In this document: piece by piece, positions 7,066 to 14,437 of the stretch | Layout of the letters: each line of letters starts with the position of its first letter | Numbering within the stretch: the stretch's first letter is position 1 | Assembly (NCBI GenBank): GCA_947474275.1 | Contig: CANJHY010000073.1 | Location: 1-22,231 of the forward strand | Direction of reading: 5' to 3' | Source: PALSA-1004 sp947474275 | Lineage (GTDB): Bacteria; Pseudomonadota; Gammaproteobacteria; Burkholderiales; SG8-41 | Length of the DNA: 22,231 bases | Notes under the pieces: generated by a model | Told to the model about the DNA's origin: nothing | Databases searched by the model: none | The model's input: only the letters and a program-made list of their open reading frames with translations | Program-made: the position numbers and the translations under genes

Positions 7066-8982
7066 TTATTTTTCGGCGGTTCTGAACCATTTTCCGCGCA
7101 GCGACTTGATGCCGTCGAGTATGCGCCGGCCGACCGACGACGCGCGGACCTGGTCCGCCTGCTGCACGCGTTGTGCGTTGAGAAGTTCCGGCGATTGTTT
7201 GTAAGTCAGGTAGCGCTGCAGCGCGGCGTGCACATGGCCTTTGAGCAGCCGCACGTTCACCGGTTTGTTGAGGAAACGGAAGATCTGCGCTTCGTTGATG
7301 AGTTCGATCACGAGTTCAGAATCCGAAGCCGTGGTAACGACGATGGTCAGGATCTGCGGATTTTCCTGTTTCAGCAGCTTCAGCATCGCCGTGAGCTGGC
7401 CGTGGCCCGCCTCGATATCGGTAATCACCACCGCGATTTCACGCGCCTGCATGACGGCGAGCGCCGCGTCGACGTCAGCGGCATAGATCACCGGGCACAA
7501 GCCGCCGATCAATTCGCGTGCGACGCGGAAGATTTCCTCATCCTGATCGATTACCAGCACACCGGCTTCCATCTTCGACGGCAGTTCGGCCGCGACCGCC
7601 TTGGTATCGGCGAGCTGGAGGGCGATGGTTGCCGCTTCGGCAACGATGGTTTGCAGGTCGGTGTTGTCCCACGGCTTGCTGATGAAGCGGTAGACCTCGC
7701 CGTCGTTGATGGAGCCGACTATGGAGGCGAGATCGGAATAGCCGGTGAGCAGTATGCGCACGCTGGTCGGCGAAATTTCGTGCGAGCGCCGCAGCAGCTC
7801 GACGCCCGGCATGATGGGCATGCGCTGGTCGCTGATGACGACGTGGACGTGGTACTTGGCCATGAAGGCGAGCGCCTTGTTGCCGTCGGTCGTGGTGAAC
7901 ACGTGGTAGCGCTGACGGAACAGCGATTTCAGCCCCGACAGTATGCGTTCCTCGTCGTCGACCACCAGCAGCCGCGCCTGCTTGACGCCGGTGTCAATGC
8001 TGATCGCGCTGTCGACCGTCAATGGCGAAGACAGGTCGCCATCAGCAGTCGCCGCGCCGCCTGCGGGCGGTGCGCTCAGCAGCTTCGCGGCGTTCATGAG
8101 GGCCGCGCCGTCGGGGGGCGGTTTGCCGTCTATGGTTGTCGCGGCAGTCGCGGTGGCAATCGAGGCGTCGATGGCAACGCGGAAAGCTTCCGCGAACGCG
8201 CGCGCGCTCTGGAACCGGTCTTCGCGTTTTTTGGCGAGCGCGGTGTGCAGCACGCGGTCGAGCAGCGGCGACAGGCGCGGGTTCAATTCCGTCGGATTGA
8301 CTGGCGCCTGGTTGAGCACCTGGTGCATGACGGCCGCCGAGTTGCCGGTAAAAGGCTTGCGTCCGGTCAGAAGTTCATACGCGATGACGCCGACCGAAAA
8401 GAGATCCGCTTCCACGCCGATATCCATGCCCAGGAACTGCTCCGGCGCCATGTAATGCGGCGTGCCGAGCACGTCGCCGACCTGGGTCAATTGCGAGGAC
8501 TCGATGCGCGCGATGCCGAAATCGCTGATCTTGATGCGGCCGTCATTGTTGATCAGGATGTTCGACGGTTTGACGTCGCGATGGATCACGCCCGCCGCGT
8601 GCGCGTGGCCGAGGCTGTCGAGCAATTGGCGGATGATCTCGCCGACTTCGCGGATTTCGTAGCTGACTTCCTGCTGCAGATGCTGCGCCAGCGTTTTGCC
8701 GTTGACGAGCTCCATCACGATGTAGGCGACCGCGTCGTCCTCGCCGTAGTCGTAAATCTGCACGATGCGCGGATGCACCAGGCGGCCGACCGCCTGCGCT
8801 TCGTGGCGGAAGCGCTGCATGATGTGCTTCAGGTCGTCGGCGCCGACTGATGCCTTGGAGATCGCCTTGATCGCAACCTGGCGCGAAATGACGGGATCGA
8901 AACCGCGGTACACGCTGCCCATGCCGCCTTTGCCGAGGACGTCCTGGACATCGTACTTGCCGATTTTTTGCAGATCTGCCAT
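7066..8982 (-). CDS. Ser/Thr protein kinase with two C-terminal receiver domains
   Basis: This 638-residue soluble protein joins a Hanks-type kinase to two response-regulator receiver domains. The kinase domain spans about residues 10-270 and has all catalytic motifs: the glycine loop GKGGMGSV, Lys39 in VAIK, HRDVKPSN (Asp136, Asn141), DFG (154-156) and GTPHYMAPE (173-181). A low-complexity linker follows. Receiver 1 (about 337-455) has the acidic pair Asp342-Asp343, phosphoacceptor Asp385 in VVISDQRMP, Thr413 and Lys436, and resembles RpfG/HupR-type receivers. Receiver 2 (about 474-590) keeps Asp522 and Lys573 but has Gln480 in the acidic pair and lacks the MP after the phosphoacceptor. There is no membrane segment, PASTA repeat or DNA-binding domain. 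It starts 9 nt after the stop of the histidine kinase gene, which suggests that kinase phosphorylates it; this is inference. Confidence 0.93.
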   Translation of the reverse strand: MADLQKIGKYDVQDVLGKGGMGSVYRGFDPVISRQVAIKAISKASVGADDLKHIMQRFRHEAQAVGRLVHPRIVQIYDYGEDDAVAYIVMELVNGKTLAQHLQQEVSYEIREVGEIIRQLLDSLGHAHAAGVIHRDVKPSNILINNDGRIKISDFGIARIESSQLTQVGDVLGTPHYMAPEQFLGMDIGVEADLFSVGVIAYELLTGRKPFTGNSAAVMHQVLNQAPVNPTELNPRLSPLLDRVLHTALAKKREDRFQSARAFAEAFRVAIDASIATATAATTIDGKPPPDGAALMNAAKLLSAPPAGGAATADGDLSSPLTVDSAISIDTGVKQARLLVVDDEERILSGLKSLFRQRYHVFTTTDGNKALAFMAKYHVHVVISDQRMPIMPGVELLRRSHEISPTSVRILLTGYSDLASIVGSINDGEVYRFISKPWDNTDLQTIVAEAATIALQLADTKAVAAELPSKMEAGVLVIDQDEEIFRVARELIGGLCPVIYAADVDAALAVMQAREIAVVITDIEAGHGQLTAMLKLLKQENPQILTIVVTTASDSELVIELINEAQIFRFLNKPVNVRLLKGHVHAALQRYLTYKQSPELLNAQRVQQADQVRASSVGRRILDGIKSLRGKWFRTAEK

Positions 8983-8991
8983 GGCGCGCGG

Positions 8992-10734
8992 TCAGGCTCC
9001 GAGTCCGGCATCCGCCGGCGGCTTGAACGGCAGCCACACCGTGAAGCGGGTGCCGCTGCCGACTTTCGATTCGACGTTGATGCGGCCGCCGTGCTGCTGC
9101 ACGATTTTGTACGAAATCGACAGCCCGAGTCCCGTGCCCTTGCCGATTTCCTTGGTCGAAAAAAACGGATCGAAGATTTTCGGCAGCACTTCGGGCGCGA
9201 TGCCGTTGCCGTCGTCCGCGACGTCGACGGCGACGCCGTCGCCTTCGACGCGGGTGGTCAGCGTAATGGTGCCCGGGCGTTCTCCCATCGCCTGCGCGGC
9301 GTTGGTGATCAGGTTCAGAAATACCTGGTTGATCTGCGACGGCGAGCACACGATGGGTTTGACGTCGCCCAGATTTTTGTTGATGGTCACCGCTTTGAGC
9401 AGGTGCTTGGCGAGCAGCAGTGTGCTCTGCAGGCCTTCATTCAAATTGAAGCTCGTCACCTTGCTGCGGTCGAGCCGGCTGAAATCTTTCAGGTTGCCGA
9501 CGATCTCGGCCATCTGTCCGGTGCCGTAGAGGCCGTCTTTGACGAGGCCGGCCAGCTCGTCCACCACGCCCTGCTGCTTGAGCTGCGCGATTTGCTGCGA
9601 GACCAGCGCGAATTGTTTCGACAGCCCGCTGGCGTCGTTGCCGGCCTGCAGCAAAGCCAGCAATTTCTCGCAGTTGTCGAGCACGCTCTTCAGCTCCGGC
9701 AGTTTTTCGGCTACCGTGCCGAGACTGTTCTTGACGTAGGCGAGCGGCGTGTTGATTTCGTGCGCCACCCCCGCCACCATCTGGCCGAGGGAAGACATTT
9801 TTTCGGACTGGATCAACTGCGACTCGGATTCCTTCAGGTGCTGCATGGCAGCCGACAGCTCGCGCGTGCGCTCTTCGACGCGTTTCTCGAGTTCCACGTT
9901 GGAGGCTTTCAGCTTGCCGCCGAGATAGGCAAGGAGGATCAGCAGCGCGCCGGCGTAGGCGATCAGGTAAACGCGGTAGCGCTCCTTGTCCTGCAGCGTC
10001 GCTTCGACTTCGCTGTTGAATGACAGGGTCAGGTTGTCCAGTCGCGGGCCGGATGTGAGCAACGCCAATTTGGTGGACAGCGCTTGTCCGGCAGGTTTGG
10101 CTTTGAGCAGGGCCTGCACGGCGCTGTCTAGCTTTACCGCGGGGTCGCGCAGGGCGTCCGGCAGCGCGCGCAATGGCGCGGCCGCCGCTTCGAGAGGCGC
10201 GCGCTGGCTGTCCTGGCCAAACCAGTAATATTGCGGCGCGGCCGTCGTCAGCGTGTTGAGCGCCGGCTCGAGCGCTGGCGGACGCGCTTTCAGCCCGCCC
10301 GCCAGCGTGCCGAGTTCTGCCGCGTTCTTGGCAATGTCGCGCAGCGCCGCCTGGGCGGTGCCGTTTTCAGCGCGGAATTTTTCGACCAGCGCCGCTTTTT
10401 CCTTGATCGCGGCGCTGAGTTCCGGCAGTCCGGCGCTCAAGGCCGGGCTCTGCGTGCGCGCGACGGCCGCACTCAGATTTTGCAGCGCTTTGGCGGCAGC
10501 GGCGCCGCGATTGGTGGCGGGCAGATCGGCGGTCGCCAGCTCGGCGCGCGCGCGCAGCACGTCGTGGTCCCAGCGATTGTCGACCTCTTTCAGCTCGCGC
10601 AAAAAGCCCAGGATCTCGTTTTGTTCGCGCAAATCGACGGCCTGCGTTTTGTCGTACAAAAACGCCAGCGCGCCCGCCAGCGCGGTGGCGCCGATACACA
10701 ACAACAGGGTGTGCAGGACTTCGGTCTTGTTCAT
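8992..10734 (-). CDS. membrane sensor histidine kinase with all-helical periplasmic domain
   Basis: This 580-residue sensor has one membrane segment at about residues 8-27 and another at 254-272. Between them lies a roughly 225-residue region, presumably periplasmic, rich in Ala, Leu, Glu and Lys and apparently all-helical. It resembles helical ligand-sensing domains such as DAHL, a tentative match. No HAMP domain is evident. A coiled-coil signalling helix (about 275-312) leads to the HisKA H-box GVAHEINTPLAYV (His325), then the ATPase boxes NQVFLNLITNAAQ, DVADDGNGI (Asp508) and GKGTGLGLSI. All catalytic residues are present. The start codon is 9 nt after the livF stop, and its Shine-Dalgarno sequence AAGGA overlaps that stop codon. 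Translation is therefore probably coupled to the transporter operon. Confidence 0.94.
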   Translation of the reverse strand: MNKTEVLHTLLLCIGATALAGALAFLYDKTQAVDLREQNEILGFLRELKEVDNRWDHDVLRARAELATADLPATNRGAAAAKALQNLSAAVARTQSPALSAGLPELSAAIKEKAALVEKFRAENGTAQAALRDIAKNAAELGTLAGGLKARPPALEPALNTLTTAAPQYYWFGQDSQRAPLEAAAAPLRALPDALRDPAVKLDSAVQALLKAKPAGQALSTKLALLTSGPRLDNLTLSFNSEVEATLQDKERYRVYLIAYAGALLILLAYLGGKLKASNVELEKRVEERTRELSAAMQHLKESESQLIQSEKMSSLGQMVAGVAHEINTPLAYVKNSLGTVAEKLPELKSVLDNCEKLLALLQAGNDASGLSKQFALVSQQIAQLKQQGVVDELAGLVKDGLYGTGQMAEIVGNLKDFSRLDRSKVTSFNLNEGLQSTLLLAKHLLKAVTINKNLGDVKPIVCSPSQINQVFLNLITNAAQAMGERPGTITLTTRVEGDGVAVDVADDGNGIAPEVLPKIFDPFFSTKEIGKGTGLGLSISYKIVQQHGGRINVESKVGSGTRFTVWLPFKPPADAGLGA

Positions 10735-10743
10735 AGCCAGTCC

Positions 10744-11448
10744 TTATTCGCCCAGGTAGGCGCGCCGCACCAGCGGATTGGCCAGCAGCGCCCGCGCCTG
10801 GTCCTGCAAAGTAATCTCTCCGCTTTCCATTACGTAGCCGCGGTCGCACATCTCGAGCGCCAGCCGCGCGTTTTGTTCGACCAGCAGCGTCGTCACACCC
10901 GTGGCGGCAATCTCACGGATGGTCGCGAATATTTTCTGTACCATCAGCGGCGCCAATCCCATGCTCGGTTCATCGAGCAGCAAAAGACGCGGCCGGCCCA
11001 TGATGGCGCGGCCGATTGCGAGCATTTGCTGTTCGCCGCCCGACAGCGTACCCGCGATCTGGCGGCGGCGCTCGGCGAGCCGCGGAAACAGAGTAAAGAC
11101 ATAATCATGGTCCGCATCTATTCCAGGCTTATCGTTGCGGCAATAGGCGCCGATGTCGATATTTTCTTCCACGGTCAGGCGCGGAAACACGCCGCGGCCT
11201 TCCGGCACCAGCGCAATGCCGAGCGCCAGCAGGCGATGCGACGGCATTGCTGTGATATCAGCGCCATTGTAACGGACGCGGCCCGCAGTGGGGCGAACCA
11301 GCCCGGTCAACGCCTTTAACGTGGTCGTTTTGCCGGCGCCATTGGCGCCGATCAGGGTCACCATTTCGCCGGCGTTGACCGTAAATGTTATGCCCTTAAC
11401 CGCATTGATTCCGCCATAGGCAACCTTCAGTCCTTCGACGGAGAGCAT
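10744..11448 (-). CDS. livF: HAAT-family ABC transporter ATPase LivF
   Basis: This is one of the two ATPases of a hydrophobic-amino-acid-type (HAAT) importer, and acts at the cytoplasmic face of the inner membrane. The 234-residue protein has Walker A GANGAGKTT (residues 34-42), the ABC signature LSGGEQQMLAIGRA and Walker B LLLLDEPSMGLAP, in the LivF pattern. The frame extends 48 codons upstream, but I start at the ATG at 11448 because the family begins MLxVExLxVxYG; GGAAGAG lies about 12 nt upstream. An alternative GTG at 11481 would overlap the livG stop. The gap to livG is 29 nt. The histidine kinase gene follows after 9 nt. Confidence 0.93.
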   Translation of the reverse strand: MLSVEGLKVAYGGINAVKGITFTVNAGEMVTLIGANGAGKTTTLKALTGLVRPTAGRVRYNGADITAMPSHRLLALGIALVPEGRGVFPRLTVEENIDIGAYCRNDKPGIDADHDYVFTLFPRLAERRRQIAGTLSGGEQQMLAIGRAIMGRPRLLLLDEPSMGLAPLMVQKIFATIREIAATGVTTLLVEQNARLALEMCDRGYVMESGEITLQDQARALLANPLVRRAYLGE

Positions 11449-11477
11449 CGCCGCAAGCTTCTCTTCCGGTTGGCCGT

Positions 11478-12245
11478 TCACGCCACTGCGCCGCCGAGAT
11501 AGGCTTCGATGACGGCGGGATCGCGTTGCACTGCAGCGGGTACGCCCTCTGCGATTTTCCTGCCGTAGTCGAGCACGGCGACGCGGTCGCACAATCCCAT
11601 CACCAGTTTCACGTCGTGCTCGATCAAAAGGATCGTGGTGCCATCGGCGCGGATGCGTTCGAGCAGCAGCTTCAGCGTCGTCGTCTCGGTCGCGTTCATG
11701 CCGGCAGCCGGCTCGTCGAGCGCCAGCAGTTTGGGTTCGGTCGCCAGCGCGCGCGCGATTTCGAGCCGGCGCTGATCGCCGTATGACAGGTTGCGCGCGA
11801 GATCGTGCTGGTGCGCCGCGATGCCCACGTACTCGAGCAGCTGGTGAGCGCGCGCGTGAATGGCGCGTTCCTCCGCGCGCGCGCCGGCCGTGCGGAACAC
11901 CGCCCCGAGCACGCCGGTCGCGGTGCGCACGTGGCGGCCGACCATCACGTTTTCGAGCGCCGTCATATTGCCGAACAGGCGAATGTTCTGAAAAGTGCGC
12001 GCGATGCCCGCCGCTGCAACTTCGTGGGTGGCGTTGATGTTCAGCGGCGCGCCATCAAACAGGAACTGGCCGCTGTCGGTGCTGTAAAAACCGGTGAGCA
12101 CGTTGAAAAAAGTGGTTTTGCCGGCGCCGTTGGGTCCGATCAGGCCGTAGATTTCGCCGTGCGCGATGGTGAGGGCGACGTCCGTCAGCGCTTCGAGTCC
12201 GCCGAAGCGCTTGCCGATGTTTTTTGCCTCAAGCAGCGTGGTCAT
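11478..12245 (-). CDS. livG: HAAT-family ABC transporter ATPase LivG
   Basis: This second ATPase of the importer has 255 residues from the ATG at 12245. Walker A is GPNGAGKTT (residues 37-45), the signature is LSYGDQRRLEIARAL, and Walker B reads LLALDEPAAGMN, all in the LivG pattern. The frame extends six codons further upstream, but AGAGGTG sits about 7 nt before this ATG and family members start just ahead of LLEAKNIGKRFGG. The start codon overlaps by one shared ATGA the stop of a 37-codon ORF that fills the gap to livM. That gap looks like an insertion, so the ribosome-binding site of livG may now be supplied by inserted DNA. Confidence 0.93.
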   Translation of the reverse strand: MTTLLEAKNIGKRFGGLEALTDVALTIAHGEIYGLIGPNGAGKTTFFNVLTGFYSTDSGQFLFDGAPLNINATHEVAAAGIARTFQNIRLFGNMTALENVMVGRHVRTATGVLGAVFRTAGARAEERAIHARAHQLLEYVGIAAHQHDLARNLSYGDQRRLEIARALATEPKLLALDEPAAGMNATETTTLKLLLERIRADGTTILLIEHDVKLVMGLCDRVAVLDYGRKIAEGVPAAVQRDPAVIEAYLGGAVA

Positions 12246-12355
12246 ACGCTCACACCTCTGCAAAACGAGGCGATAGCCTCGGCATCACGGGTCGGCGTCC
12301 TGCAACATTCGCTTTGCTGTCGATCCCCCGCGGGGCCCCTCGCCAGGTAGCTCAT
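12242..12355 (-). CDS. 37-codon ORF bridging livM and livG
   Basis: This small ORF begins at an ATG that overlaps the livM stop as ATGA, and ends with a TGA that overlaps the livG start as ATGA. A good Shine-Dalgarno sequence, GGGAG, lies 8 nt before its start, inside the end of livM. The product is polar, rich in Arg, and carries three cysteines (ECCR and SFCR); I recognise no domain. It may be translated simply because the element inserted here keeps the frame open, carrying ribosomes from livM to livG. It may equally be a real small protein. Because the underlying DNA looks like a mobile or repeat element, I treat a dedicated function as unlikely without conservation data. Confidence 0.4.
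   Translation of the reverse strand: MSYLARGPAGDRQQSECCRTPTRDAEAIASFCRGVSV
12253..12349 (-). mobile_element. possible MITE-like or REP-like insertion between livM and livG
   Basis: The 97 bp between livM and livG are flanked by a 5-bp direct repeat, TGAGC on the - strand at 12350-12354 and at 12248-12252. Removing the insert and one copy leaves livG starting 4 nt after the livM stop, the tight spacing expected of a liv operon. The ends are TACCT and, inverted, CACCT, so terminal inverted repeats are at best 4-5 bp. The interior holds two palindromes: CCCCGCGGGG at 12326-12335, overlapping GGGGCCCC at 12332-12339, and CGAGGC-GATA-GCCTCG at 12266-12281. No transposase is present. A dispersed non-autonomous element fits, but I cannot see a second copy in this window. 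Confidence 0.45.
12262..12281 (-). terminator. terminator-like hairpin upstream of livG
   Basis: On the - strand a perfect 6-bp stem, CGAGGC and GCCTCG, with a TATC loop is followed directly by TTTT. The stem is short and the T-run only four, so it could act as a weak attenuator between livM and livG rather than a full terminator. It lies inside the suspected inserted element and may simply be one of its palindromes. Confidence 0.35.
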
Positions 12356-13425
12356 GTTGACAACTCCCGCTTGCGTACTTTTGACGGCCACAGGCCGGCG
12401 GGGCGGAACAGCATCATGAGTACGAGCGCCAGCCCGAACAGCAGCATGCGCAGGTCCGACGGGTCGATGAACACACGGCCGAACCATTCCTGTTGCAGCG
12501 GGCCGACGTAGCGCAGCGCTTCGGGCAAGGCGGTGAGCAGCACGGCGCCGAGCACGACGCCGGGAACGTGTCCCATGCCGCCCAGCACCACCATGCACAG
12601 GATCATGATCGAATCGAGCAGGGTAAAGCTCTCGGGGCTGATGAAGCCCTGGAACGCGGAAAAGAGGCCGCCCGAAATGCCGCCGAAGGTCGCGCCCATG
12701 GCGAAAGCCAGCAGCTTGATGTTGCGCGTATTGATGCCCATCGCGCGGGCGGCGGTCTCGTCTTCGCGAATGGCGATCCACGCGCGGCCGATGCGCGAAT
12801 CCTCGAGCCGCACCGACACCAGCATGATCAGCAGCGCACAGATCAGGAATACGAAGTAATAACTGTGCACGGGTGCGAACGTGACGCCGCCCAGCGTATA
12901 GGTTTTGCTGAGCGACAAGCCGCCCGCCTGCAGCGGATCGACCAGCGTGATGCCCTGCGGGCCATTGGTGATGTTGAAAGGGCGGTTGAGGTTGTTGAGG
13001 AAAATGCGGATGATTTCGCCGAAGCCGAGGGTGACGATGGCGAGGTAGTCGCCGCGCAGCTTTAAGGTCGGCGCCCCGAGCAGCACCCCGAACACTGCGG
13101 CGACCAGCGCTCCCAGCGGCAGCAGCAACAGGAAGGACGCGTGAATATCGTGCTGGGGAGACGCGAGCAGCGCGTAGCAATATGCACCCACTGCAAAAAA
13201 CGCGACATAGCCGAGATCGAGCAGTCCCGCGTAGCCGACCACGATATTGAGGCCCAGAGCGAGCATCGTGAACAGCAAGGCGATATCGATGATGCGCACC
13301 CATGTGCGGCCCAGCGTGGCGTCTACCGCGAACGGCAGCACGAGCAGCGCAACAGCGATGAAGGCATAGCCAATCCACGCCGCGGGCCGTGCGCGCTTGG
13401 GGGCGGATATCGTACTGTCGCTCAT
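12352..13425 (-). CDS. livM: HAAT-family ABC transporter permease LivM
   Basis: This inner-membrane permease of the importer has 357 residues. It is strongly hydrophobic, with about ten predicted membrane segments. Family features include GYAGLLDLGYVAFFAVGAY near residues 60-80, LKLRGDYLAIVTLGFGEIIR, and the GGMGHVPGVVLGA block near the C-terminus. The frame is open a further 157 codons upstream in the region of livH, but that part is a shadow of livH; the true start is the ATG at 13425, 11 nt after the livH stop. The end of the gene carries GGGAG, which serves the small downstream ORF. The N-terminal 18 residues are polar, as usual for a cytoplasmic lead-in. Confidence 0.94.
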   Translation of the reverse strand: MSDSTISAPKRARPAAWIGYAFIAVALLVLPFAVDATLGRTWVRIIDIALLFTMLALGLNIVVGYAGLLDLGYVAFFAVGAYCYALLASPQHDIHASFLLLLPLGALVAAVFGVLLGAPTLKLRGDYLAIVTLGFGEIIRIFLNNLNRPFNITNGPQGITLVDPLQAGGLSLSKTYTLGGVTFAPVHSYYFVFLICALLIMLVSVRLEDSRIGRAWIAIREDETAARAMGINTRNIKLLAFAMGATFGGISGGLFSAFQGFISPESFTLLDSIMILCMVVLGGMGHVPGVVLGAVLLTALPEALRYVGPLQQEWFGRVFIDPSDLRMLLFGLALVLMMLFRPAGLWPSKVRKRELST

Positions 13426-13436
13426 CGCGGTCTGCC

Positions 13437-14360
13437 TTACGCCCGCTCGCCGGATGTCTCGCCGACCAGCCCCGAAGGCCGGAATACCAGCACCACCACC
13501 AGCACGAGGAATGCAAAAACATCGCGGTAATTGCTGCCCAGCACGCCGCCGGTCAGATCGCCGATATAACCCGACGCCAGGCTCTCGATCAGCCCCAGCA
13601 GCAGTCCGCCGAGCACCGCGCCGTGCACTTTGCCGATGCCGCCGAGCACCGCGGCGGTAAATGCCTTGAGGCCGAGAATGAAGCCCATGTAGTAATGGCC
13701 GAGGCCGTAATAGAGTACGACCATGACGCCGGCGATGGCGCCCAGCGCGGAGCCGAGCAAAAAAGTCAGCGCGACAATGCGGTTGATGTCTATGCCCATT
13801 AGGCCCGCCACCTCCGCGTTCTGTTCGGTCGCGCGCATGGCTTTGCCCAGGCGCGTGTACTTGATGAACCAGAGCAGCGCCGCCATCAGGCCGCACGCCA
13901 GCACGAAAATGAAAATCTGCAAATCGGTGATGCTGGCGCCTGCAATCGTATATTGCGCGGGCTTGAAGATTTCAGGCAGGGATATGTACTGCTTCGACCA
14001 CACCAGCGCCGCGGTGTACTGCAGCAGGATCGACACGCCGATGGCCGTAATCAGGGGTGCCAGACGCGGCGCGCGACGCAGCGGGCGGTACGCAACACGC
14101 TCTATCGTCACGCCGAGCGTCATGCAGATCAGCATGGCGGCGAGCGTCGCGCCCCCCAGGATCAGCGGCACGGGCACCGCGGACCCGAAGAGCGCCTGTA
14201 TCACGGTCAATGCAACTAACGCGCCGACCATCACGAGGTCGCCGTGCGCGAAGTTGATGAGACCGAGTATGCCGTAGACCATCGTGTAACCGAGCGCGAC
14301 CAGTGCATAGATGCTGCCCAGCACGAGGCCGTTGATGATCTGCTGCAGGAAAATGTCCAT
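13437..14360 (-). CDS. livH: HAAT-family ABC transporter permease LivH
   Basis: This is the other inner-membrane permease of the importer, with 307 residues and about eight hydrophobic segments. The N-terminal block GLVLGSIYALVALGYTMVYG followed by LINFAHGD is diagnostic of LivH. The C-terminal GLKAFTAAVLGGIGKVHGAV is also typical. Together with LivM it forms the pore driven by LivG and LivF. The ATG at 14360 is preceded by only a weak Shine-Dalgarno sequence. A terminator-like hairpin lies 23 nt upstream, between it and the binding-protein gene, so permease expression is probably lower than that of the binding protein. Confidence 0.95.
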   Translation of the reverse strand: MDIFLQQIINGLVLGSIYALVALGYTMVYGILGLINFAHGDLVMVGALVALTVIQALFGSAVPVPLILGGATLAAMLICMTLGVTIERVAYRPLRRAPRLAPLITAIGVSILLQYTAALVWSKQYISLPEIFKPAQYTIAGASITDLQIFIFVLACGLMAALLWFIKYTRLGKAMRATEQNAEVAGLMGIDINRIVALTFLLGSALGAIAGVMVVLYYGLGHYYMGFILGLKAFTAAVLGGIGKVHGAVLGGLLLGLIESLASGYIGDLTGGVLGSNYRDVFAFLVLVVVLVFRPSGLVGETSGERA

Positions 14361-14380
14361 GCGGTTACGGCGGCTTTACA

Positions 14381-14408
14381 GCAAAACGGCACCCGCAGGT
14401 GCCGTTTG
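14381..14408 (-). terminator. partial terminator between livK and livH
   Basis: A perfect 10-bp stem (14384-14393 with 14398-14407) with a 4-nt loop is followed on the - strand by a run of four T residues, three of them within the stem. It lies 29 nt after the binding-protein stop and before livH. This is the usual place for an mRNA-stabilising or partly terminating hairpin in ABC operons, where the binding protein must be made in excess of the membrane components. Confidence 0.75.
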
Positions 14409-14437
14409 CATACATGTATGTGAGGCTCAACGCGCCA

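Noticed and set aside
7171..8850. 559-codon open frame on the + strand opposite the Ser/Thr kinase gene
   Set aside because: Its product is an Arg/Asp/Val/His-rich mirror of the kinase coding strand without motifs, and the kinase frame has every catalytic residue.
13426..13896. 157-codon N-terminal extension of LivM
   Set aside because: The extension overlaps livH in another frame and is Arg-rich without family similarity; the ATG at 13425 gives the normal LivM length.
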